Source of the DNA: Chitinophagaceae bacterium
GTDB taxonomy: Bacteria; Bacteroidota; Bacteroidia; Chitinophagales; Chitinophagaceae
Assembly: GCA_947463755.1 (NCBI GenBank)
Contig: CANHUK010000156.1
Location: 1 to 5,421, forward strand
Length of the DNA: 5,421 bases
Reading direction: 5' to 3'
Shown here in pieces: positions 1-4,165 of the stretch; position 1 is the first letter of the stretch, and every line of letters starts with the position of its first letter. The translations under genes and the position numbers were made by a program. Below the pieces are notes generated by a model that worked only from the letters and a program-made list of their open reading frames with translations, was not told where the DNA came from and did not search any database.

Positions 1-767
1 AGCATGATCAGGTTATTGCGGAAATTCAGGAAGGTTTTTCTGGGGTTGCCCTGAGGCAATGTACCACCCCCGACGTGATATACGACGGACGCGGGGCAAG
101 ACATGATCTTAAGTCCCGACAGCTGAATACGCCAGCAGAGGTCGATCTCCTCCTGATGGGCGAAGAAGAACGGATCGAACCCTTTTTCCCTGAGAAATAC
201 ATCAGACCGGATGAACATGGCCGCACCGCTGGCCCAGAAGATGGGTCGAACACTGTCGTACTGGCCCTGGTCCTTTTCGCACACATCGAAGATCCTGCCC
301 CGGCAGAAGGGATAGCCAAAGGTGTCTATCCATCCACCGGCGGCTCCGGCGTATTCGAATCGTTCACGATGGTTCCAGTCGAGGATCTTCGGCTGGCAGG
401 CAGCGATGCGTAAATCTGTTGCCATGACTGCCATCACAGGTTCGATCCACCCCGGAGGTACTTCCACATCTGAATTCAGCAGGACGAAAACATCTGCCTC
501 CACCTGTTGCAGCGCTGTATTATATCCCCTGGCAAACCCCTCATTGGAAGGGTTCCGGATGATCCGGATGTCCGGGTAGTGTGTCTGCAGGAAAGTCAGC
601 GAACCATCCGTTGATGCATTATCTGCCACGATGATCTGCAGATTCGGCCAGGTGGAAGCCTTGACCGATGGCAGGAACCGCTGCAGGTAGCCCTGACCGT
701 TGTAATTCAGGATCACAATGGCCACTGAGGGCGGGGATTCGGTATGGTCCGTCGCGGGTTTATGCAT
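1..767 (-). CDS. Family 2 glycosyltransferase, C-terminus missing at window edge
   Basis: Likely transfers a sugar from a nucleotide-sugar donor to a cell-surface polysaccharide or lipid-linked glycan at the cytoplasmic membrane face; the actual sugar cannot be told. Seen, numbering from the ATG at 767: the GT-A opening VAIVILNYNG (15-24), VADNASTDGS after the second strand, NPSNEGFARGYN, the metal/nucleotide-binding LLNSD (Asp100), a WASGAAMFIR segment starting at Trp178, and QEEIDLCWR (205-213) carrying the probable catalytic acidic residues. This order is that of the rhamnosyltransferase-like GT2 proteins. About 255 residues are visible and the frame is open at base 1, so the C-terminus lies outside. 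The start is uncertain: ATG 767 adds 14 residues before the domain, while GTG 725 starts right at it; an in-frame ATG at 824 would overlap the kinase. It is divergent from the sensor kinase. No membrane segment is visible in this part. Confidence 0.9.
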   Translation of the reverse strand, partial: MHKPATDHTESPPSVAIVILNYNGQGYLQRFLPSVKASTWPNLQIIVADNASTDGSLTFLQTHYPDIRIIRNPSNEGFARGYNTALQQVEADVFVLLNSDVEVPPGWIEPVMAVMATDLRIAACQPKILDWNHRERFEYAGAAGGWIDTFGYPFCRGRIFDVCEKDQGQYDSVRPIFWASGAAMFIRSDVFLREKGFDPFFFAHQEEIDLCWRIQLSGLKIMSCPASVVYHVGGGTLPQGNPRKTFLNFRNNLIM

Positions 768-775
768 CAGGCCGG

Positions 776-783
776 CAAAAATA
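776..783 (-). promoter_or_regulatory. Possible Bacteroidota -7 box for the glycosyltransferase
   Basis: The minus strand reads TATTTTTG here, a full match to the TAnnTTTG box of the Bacteroidota housekeeping sigma factor, inside the short gap between two divergent genes. I see no convincing TTG at the usual distance upstream. A start site about 7 bases downstream would leave a very short leader to ATG 767 and about 45 bases to GTG 725, so it mildly favours the GTG start. On the plus strand, TACCTTTA at 782-789 is a one-mismatch box for the kinase. Both are weak. Confidence 0.25.
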
Positions 784-801
784 CCTTTAAATTTATCAGA
801 T

Positions 802-1980
802 ATGGAAGGATTCGGGCATGTCATCTTTCAGGGATTGCGCAGCGGCAGGGGCTGGCTGGCGGTGCTGGCTGTGACTTTCATCATCGCGAGTGTCTTCTAC
901 TCCAGGCACCTGGCCGATCGCCTGGCGGCGGAGGAGCGGCAGAAGGTGGAGCAATGGGCTCAGGCCCAGCACTTCATCGCACAGGCCGGGCCGGAGCAGG
1001 ACATCCTCTTCGCCACCCTGGTGGTAGCCGGGCAGTCGGGTATCCCGGTCATTGAAACTGACGAGCAGGATCGGATCACAAACCACTACAACCTGAACGA
1101 AGAAAAAGTGCGTAAAGACAGTGCCTACCTGTCCGACCGACTCGAGGCCTTCCGGAACATACATCCCCCCATCATCACCTATCTCGATGCGGGGGCGACG
1201 CGTTTCAACAAATATTACTATGGGGAATCGATGCTTGTAACGCAGGTGCGTTATTTTCCCCTCGTCCAGCTGGTCATTGCCGCTATTTTTCTCATATTCA
1301 TATTCATCTCGCTGAAATCGCGGTACCGGGCGGCCCAGGACAGGCTCTGGGCGGGGATGGCGAAGGAGACGGCACACCAGCTTGGGACGCCGCTGTCCGC
1401 CCTCGAAGGATGGCTGGAGATGCTGCGCATCGATCCTACGGATCCGTCGCTGCCGGGCGAAATGGAGCAGGATATCCGCCGATTGAAACGGGTGTCGGAT
1501 CGGTTCAGTAAGATCGGCAGCCCACCGAAACTCGAACCGGCCGACCTCATTCCGATCGTGCATCAGGTGGTCGGTTATATCCGGCAGCGGGCCTCTTCCA
1601 AAGTGAGCTTTCAGGTGGACGCCTCCGGATTGGAGCACTGTCGTGCGGAGCTGTCGGCACCGTTGTTCGAATGGGTGATCGAAAACCTGCTGCGCAATGC
1701 CCTGGATGCCATGGAGGGCAGGGGCGAGGTCAGGATCCATATCCATCAAACCGGCGACCAGATCTTCATTGATGTGACGGACTCCGGAAAGGGGATGGCT
1801 CCCTTTGTCCTGGCGAGGATCTTTCAACCGGGCTTCACCACCAAAAAGCGGGGCTGGGGACTCGGGTTACCCCTGGCCCGACGGATCGTAGAGCAGTATC
1901 ATGGCGGTTCGCTGCTCGTGCGGCAGTCGGAACCCGGGAAGGGAACGACGTTCCGGATCCTGCTCCGTGCCATCGGTTGA
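802..1980 (+). CDS. Membrane sensor histidine kinase
   Basis: Two-component sensor that should autophosphorylate on a histidine and pass the phosphate to a response regulator; neither ligand nor partner regulator is in the window. Seen, 392 residues from ATG 802: transmembrane segment 1 (17-34), a periplasmic region of about 118 residues with no domain I recognise, transmembrane segment 2 (about 153-173), then directly the dimerisation/phosphoacceptor helix AKETAHQLGTPLSALEGW with His192. The ATP-binding domain follows: N-box ENLLRNALDAM (from 294), G1 box DVTDSGKGM (324-332), FQPGFTTK, and G2 box GWGLGLPLARRIV (Gly351 on). There is no HAMP, PAS or GAF domain between membrane and kinase. The frame opens at ATG 718, but that start would add 28 non-membrane residues and overlap the divergent glycosyltransferase, so 802 is preferred; neither has a clear ribosome site. 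It ends flush against the opposite gene. Confidence 0.92.
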   Translation: MEGFGHVIFQGLRSGRGWLAVLAVTFIIASVFYSRHLADRLAAEERQKVEQWAQAQHFIAQAGPEQDILFATLVVAGQSGIPVIETDEQDRITNHYNLNEEKVRKDSAYLSDRLEAFRNIHPPIITYLDAGATRFNKYYYGESMLVTQVRYFPLVQLVIAAIFLIFIFISLKSRYRAAQDRLWAGMAKETAHQLGTPLSALEGWLEMLRIDPTDPSLPGEMEQDIRRLKRVSDRFSKIGSPPKLEPADLIPIVHQVVGYIRQRASSKVSFQVDASGLEHCRAELSAPLFEWVIENLLRNALDAMEGRGEVRIHIHQTGDQIFIDVTDSGKGMAPFVLARIFQPGFTTKKRGWGLGLPLARRIVEQYHGGSLLVRQSEPGKGTTFRILLRAIG

Positions 1981-2985
1981 TCAATGGCCGGTCAGAACCT
2001 GCAATCTTCTCCTGTACGGCGACAGCAGGTCGCCCAGCCAGAGGGATTCCAACCGCTCCGGCAGCATCCTGAATCTTTCACTGCCCAGCAGCAGCCGGTC
2101 GGCATCCATGAAGCATGCGGATTCGGTCTGCCCCGGTCCCGTGAGTCGGATCATGCGTCGGTGTCCGTCGAAAAAGGCATCCTCCCGAAAACCATACAAG
2201 AGCCAGATGAAGCGGCTCAGCATGGGCGAATAGCCCGTCAGTGCCAGGGTCTGCCCGTCGGGAGAAAGTGCCGCGCCGGTGATGAGTCCTCCGGCATCGA
2301 AGGTTCCCATTTTTCGCGCCACCTGTTGACCCGGAACTGCCGGGAGCGTATAAAGGGCCGTCTGCCTGGATGTCCATTGTTTAGTGAACAGAAAGATGCT
2401 TCCGTTGCGACAGATCATGGCTTCCACGTCAAAGTCCGTGGTGTTGGGGGCCGATGCCAGCGGGGGCTGTGGCTGATCCTCAAACCTGAACGCGATGCGT
2501 TCGGCATTCACCTCAATATCGCCGTCAACGCCTTCGATGGCTTTCTTTGGGATCCGGTAGATGCACAGGTCTGTGCGGGCCCCGCTGGCGTTGTTGCCGG
2601 CATCGGCGATGTAGAGATATGCTGAGTCCTGAGACATATCTTCCCAGTCGATGTTGGTCGCCCCACGCAGGGTAACTTTTCTTCGGATCGACTGGCCGGC
2701 GCTGTCGATCCCCAGTAGCTCAGGGCGAGCTCCGCCGTCGTTGTGTATCCATAGCAGTCCGTTCCACCAGACCATGCCGGATTGCTCTTCCAGTCCTTCC
2801 GGCATGCGGAACAAGCCATGCGGATCCTTCCTCTCCGGCGCATACCGGCAGCTTCCATCATTGATGCGCGCCAAAGTATCATAATTCCGGGCGGCGGGAT
2901 CGGTACACCCCCGCAAGGGTTGCTGTGCTTGCAACTCCATGACAGAACTTATCAATAGCATGCAGATGACGATCCATTTCCTCAT
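1981..2985 (-). CDS. Exported protein with GCTDP motif, probable beta-propeller, function unknown
   Basis: Seen, 334 residues from ATG 2985: a Sec signal peptide (positive MRK, hydrophobic 4-16, probable cleavage after LQA at 20), then GCTDPAARNYDTLARINDGSC (26-46), whose two cysteines could form a disulfide. The rest reads as repeated beta-strand blades: MPEGLEEQSGMVWWNGLLWIHND, TNIDWEDMSQDSAYLYIADAGNN, TDFDVEAMI, GGLITGAALSPDGQTLALTGY. The WED / ADAGNN spacing resembles secreted propeller-like proteins of unknown role; this is family memory, not a search. There is no lipobox cysteine and no type IX secretion C-terminal domain (it ends LQVLTGH), so periplasmic or freely secreted is most likely. 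An alternative GTG start at 2994 adds three residues; ATG fits the signal peptide better. Its stop touches the kinase stop, and its 5' side is divergent from tRNA-Leu. No substrate or enzymatic residues are evident. Confidence 0.82.
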   Translation of the reverse strand: MRKWIVICMLLISSVMELQAQQPLRGCTDPAARNYDTLARINDGSCRYAPERKDPHGLFRMPEGLEEQSGMVWWNGLLWIHNDGGARPELLGIDSAGQSIRRKVTLRGATNIDWEDMSQDSAYLYIADAGNNASGARTDLCIYRIPKKAIEGVDGDIEVNAERIAFRFEDQPQPPLASAPNTTDFDVEAMICRNGSIFLFTKQWTSRQTALYTLPAVPGQQVARKMGTFDAGGLITGAALSPDGQTLALTGYSPMLSRFIWLLYGFREDAFFDGHRRMIRLTGPGQTESACFMDADRLLLGSERFRMLPERLESLWLGDLLSPYRRRLQVLTGH

Positions 2986-3015
2986 GTCCACCACTGATTT
3001 TTCGACTGCAATTTC

Positions 3016-3044
3016 TTGTATTTCCCGCTTTCTTTATATATTTG
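3016..3044 (+). promoter_or_regulatory. Promoter of the tRNA-Leu gene, Bacteroidota type
   Basis: TTG at 3016-3018 and TATATTTG at 3037-3044 match the -33 (TTG) and -7 (TAnnTTTG) elements of the Bacteroidota primary sigma factor, separated by 18 bases. Transcription would begin near 3050, about ten bases before the mature tRNA. This is the clearest promoter in the window and a main reason for the phylum assignment. Confidence 0.75.
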
Positions 3045-3059
3045 CACTCCTCAACGGAT

Positions 3060-3143
3060 GCCCAGGTGGCGAAATTGGTAGACGCACTACCTTGAGGTGG
3101 TAGCGCTGGAAACGGCGTGCTGGTTCGAATCCAGTCTTGGGCA
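3060..3143 (+). tRNA. tRNA-Leu, anticodon GAG
   Basis: An 84-base class II tRNA that folds by eye. The acceptor stem is GCCCAGG (3060-3066) with CTTGGGC (3136-3142), including one G-T wobble. The D stem is GCG (3069-3071) with CGC (3083-3085), with GG in the loop. The anticodon stem is CTACC/GGTAG (3087-3091, 3099-3103) around loop TTGAGGT, anticodon GAG at 3094-3096, so it reads CUC/CUU leucine codons. A long variable arm (3104-3118, CGC/GCG stem) is as expected for leucine. The T arm is 3119-3135 with loop TTCGAAT. The discriminator base is A3143, typical of leucine tRNAs. CCA is not encoded (CGA follows), so a CCA-adding enzyme must finish the end. Its last bases are duplicated at 3303-3316. 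Confidence 0.97.
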
Positions 3144-3155
3144 CGAATAAATGAG

Positions 3156-3180
3156 TCCCGCACGAAGTGCGGGATTTTTT
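3156..3180 (+). terminator. Rho-independent terminator of tRNA-Leu
   Basis: A perfect 8-base-pair stem TCCCGCAC / GTGCGGGA (3156-3163, 3167-3174) with a GAA loop is followed at once by six T (3175-3180). It lies 12 bases after the tRNA discriminator base, so it should end the tRNA transcript. It is also the left arm of the inverted repeat described next. Confidence 0.88.
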
Positions 3181-3222
3181 ATTTGGCGGCGTGGCAAGCT
3201 TGCTTGACAAAGCAGACAAATG

Positions 3223-3254
3223 AAAAATCCCATGGCACGCCTAGCGGGCCGGGA
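3223..3254 (-). terminator. Rho-independent terminator for the minus-strand nucleotidyltransferase pair
   Basis: Read on the minus strand, TCCC (3254-3251) pairs with GGGA (3231-3228), GGC (3250-3248) with GCC (3236-3234) and CGC (3246-3244) with GCG (3240-3238). The loop is TAG, with one internal C/T mismatch and a two-base AT bulge; five T follow (3227-3223). It lies about 120 bases after the stop of the nucleotidyltransferase gene and faces the tRNA terminator, so the two transcription units should end head-on here. Confidence 0.6.
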
Positions 3255-3302
3255 CTGATTTATTCGTAAGCCCCCCGTAAGACGTATTGGATCACCGGAG
3301 GT

Positions 3303-3316
3303 AATCCAGTCTTGGG
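3303..3316 (+). repeat. Second copy of the tRNA-Leu 3' end (14 bases, possible att-like site)
   Basis: AATCCAGTCTTGGG is an exact copy of tRNA bases 3128-3141 in the same orientation, 175 bases downstream. It covers the end of the T loop, the 3' strand of the T stem and the 3' strand of the acceptor stem except its last base. A chance 14-base match so close by is very unlikely. Short direct repeats of a tRNA 3' end are what tyrosine-recombinase integration leaves, but there is no integrase here and only about 160 bases lie between the copies. A decayed tandem tRNA is the alternative. The rest of 3268-3374 holds no gene I can support. Confidence 0.6.
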
Positions 3317-3337
3317 TACTTAGAGCAGGTTATCGTA

Positions 3338-3361
3338 GATCACATCTACCAATTTGTGATC
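3338..3361. repeat. Seven-base inverted repeat just after the nucleotidyltransferase stop
   Basis: GATCACA (3338-3344) and TGTGATC (3355-3361) are perfect complements around a ten-base spacer, 13 bases beyond the end of the minus-strand gene. No T-run follows on either strand, so it is not a standard terminator; it could stabilise the transcript 3' end or be a protein-binding palindrome. The half-sites are in the opposite order to a CRP site. Confidence 0.35.
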
Positions 3362-3374
3362 ATAGTTTACCCAC

Positions 3375-3827
3375 TCATTTCAAATTCTCCAAATCGTCAA
3401 AATCTTTTGGCCGACTGGCTTTTTGTTTCAAGGCGATTAAATCGGATTTGAGGATGACGCGCACTACAAGATCCGCCTCCTTTATTAGGACTGATCGTTT
3501 ATAGATTTCGTCAAAACTAAACCCATCAATGTTTACCATGAGGTCAATGGCTACAGGAGGAATTCCAAATGTAAATACATCCCATATGGGATGTTCGAGG
3601 AAATTTTGCGCTGTCATGTCAAATACAGGCATTCCAAATAGATCGAAGGCGGCTGAAATTTTAGTATAATTTTCAGCTGTTCGATCAACCCATAGATCCA
3701 TATCGCCGGTAGTTCTGGGATAACCATGAAGTATTACAGAATACCCGCCCACCAACATGTACCTTACATCATTTTTATTTAAAGATGAAATAAAGTCCCG
3801 AAAATCACTATTCAAAATATTTCCCAT
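3375..3827 (-). CDS. Polymerase-beta-type nucleotidyltransferase (DUF6036 / AbiEii-like)
   Basis: Small protein predicted to move a nucleotide from an NTP to an unknown target, possibly a tRNA or protein as in MNT and AbiEii/MenA-type toxins. Seen, 150 residues: the fold's GG motif VGGYSVILHGYPRT (26-39), the paired metal-binding carboxylates GDMDLWVD (Asp42, Asp44), and a third acidic residue in PVAIDLMVN (Asp95). The C-terminal LIALKQKASRPKDFDDLENL (130-149) is the usual ending of this family. All three catalytic acids are present, so it should be active. Its ATG shares a base with the stop of the 73-residue gene upstream (TAATG), implying coupled translation. GC content is clearly lower than in the left half of the window. 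A housekeeping or plain resistance role cannot be excluded; the fold is well supported, the function is not. Confidence 0.85.
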   Translation of the reverse strand: MGNILNSDFRDFISSLNKNDVRYMLVGGYSVILHGYPRTTGDMDLWVDRTAENYTKISAAFDLFGMPVFDMTAQNFLEHPIWDVFTFGIPPVAIDLMVNIDGFSFDEIYKRSVLIKEADLVVRVILKSDLIALKQKASRPKDFDDLENLK

Positions 3828-4048
3828 TATCCCCTAATGGATCTTGATGCAAATTTAGTCTTGTCCATTCTCGGCGGGTTGTTCAAATCGTAGTCGAAAG
3901 CTACACTATTGAGATATGCTGATATTTTTAAACGTTCCTGCCAGGAAATTTTTTTGTAATAATCAGAATGATTGGCCGCTTCTTGCTGAGTTTGCCCTTT
4001 GAAGGCGGTCCTGTCCATTTTGAAGCTATCCATACTCAAATTTAACAT
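3827..4048 (-). CDS. Small protein paired with the nucleotidyltransferase, possible antitoxin
   Basis: No assigned function. Seen, 73 residues from ATG 4048: MDRTAFKGQ (11-19), a charged, helix-prone middle (QTQQEAANHSDYYKKISWQERL), AYLNSVAFDYDLNNPPR (44-60), then MDKTKFASR (61-69). The motif MD[RK]TxF thus occurs near both ends. From memory, similar short proteins with the PP[RK]MD[RK]TxF ending sit directly upstream of such nucleotidyltransferases in other Bacteroidota; I cannot check this here. Being first, small and overlapping the next gene by one base is the classic order of antitoxin then toxin. The true start may be ATG 4018, where the conserved part begins, since a promoter-like TAAATTTG lies at 4044-4037. 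It has no membrane segment, signal peptide or DNA-binding motif that I recognise. Confidence 0.75.
   Translation of the reverse strand: MLNLSMDSFKMDRTAFKGQTQQEAANHSDYYKKISWQERLKISAYLNSVAFDYDLNNPPRMDKTKFASRSIRG
4037..4044 (-). promoter_or_regulatory. Possible -7 box for the two-gene module; remarks on the 4049-4165 gap
   Basis: The minus strand reads TAAATTTG, a full match to TAnnTTTG. The nearest upstream TTG (within ATCTTGATT, near 4070) is 23 bases away, a little too far. If used, transcription would start near 4030 and translation at ATG 4018. The rest of the 117-base gap to the helicase stop is AT-rich. On the minus strand it has a seven-T run near 4113-4119 preceded only by a three-base-pair GGC/GCC stem, too weak to call a terminator, so read-through from the helicase is possible. 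Confidence 0.3.
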
Positions 4049-4165
4049 TTTGTAAGATCTTTGTAATCAAGATAAACGATGTATTTTTTCATAAATCAAG
4101 ACACTTTAGAGCGAAAAAAATATGGCTGACATTGCCTTGGATTACCCCCCCGATCCATCTAACCA

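Larger units (their letters stand above)
3143..3267. repeat. Imperfect inverted repeat of about 125 bases containing two facing terminators
   Basis: The outer arms ACGAATAAATGAGTCCC (3143-3159) and its reverse complement at 3251-3267 match in 16 of 17 positions. The inner arms GGGATTTTTTATTTG (3171-3185) and its reverse complement at 3217-3231 match in 14 of 15. Between outer and inner arms the two sides differ in sequence, yet each forms its own hairpin. The central spacer (3186-3216) holds the palindrome GCAAGCTTGC (3194-3203) and a small TGCTT/AAGCA stem (3201-3205, 3210-3214). It may be two related terminator units in opposite orientation, or a small non-coding palindromic element; the sequence alone does not decide. 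It starts exactly on the last base of the tRNA. Confidence 0.8.

Noticed and set aside
26..579. Open frames of 85 to 112 residues in other frames of the glycosyltransferase
   Set aside because: The minus-strand glycosyltransferase frame is continuous from 767 to 3 and shows family motifs; the others are low-complexity shadows.
796..1827. A 343-residue open frame opposite the histidine kinase
   Set aside because: It is a shadow of the GC-rich kinase gene: no recognisable domain, and the plus-strand frame has all kinase motifs in order.
1984..2625. A 213-residue plus-strand frame opposite the exported protein
   Set aside because: Lacks any domain or signal, whereas the minus strand shows a signal peptide, GCTDP motif and blade repeats.
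2879..3219. Two minus-strand frames over the tRNA region, one containing GFEPARRFQRYHLK
   Set aside because: These are antisense translations of tRNA-Leu, a well-known false gene in automatic annotation. The tRNA fold, promoter and terminator explain the sequence.
3143..3316. CRISPR array or transposon in the structured spacer
   Set aside because: There are no evenly spaced repeats and no transposase or integrase frame; the repeats are single inverted or direct pairs.
3338..3361. CRP-type binding site
   Set aside because: The half-sites are in reverse order (TCACA before TGTGA), the spacer is ten bases, and it lies after a gene rather than before one.
4113..4135. T-run after a GGC/GCC stem downstream of the helicase, as a terminator
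   Set aside because: Only three base pairs with a seven-base loop; too weak to call.
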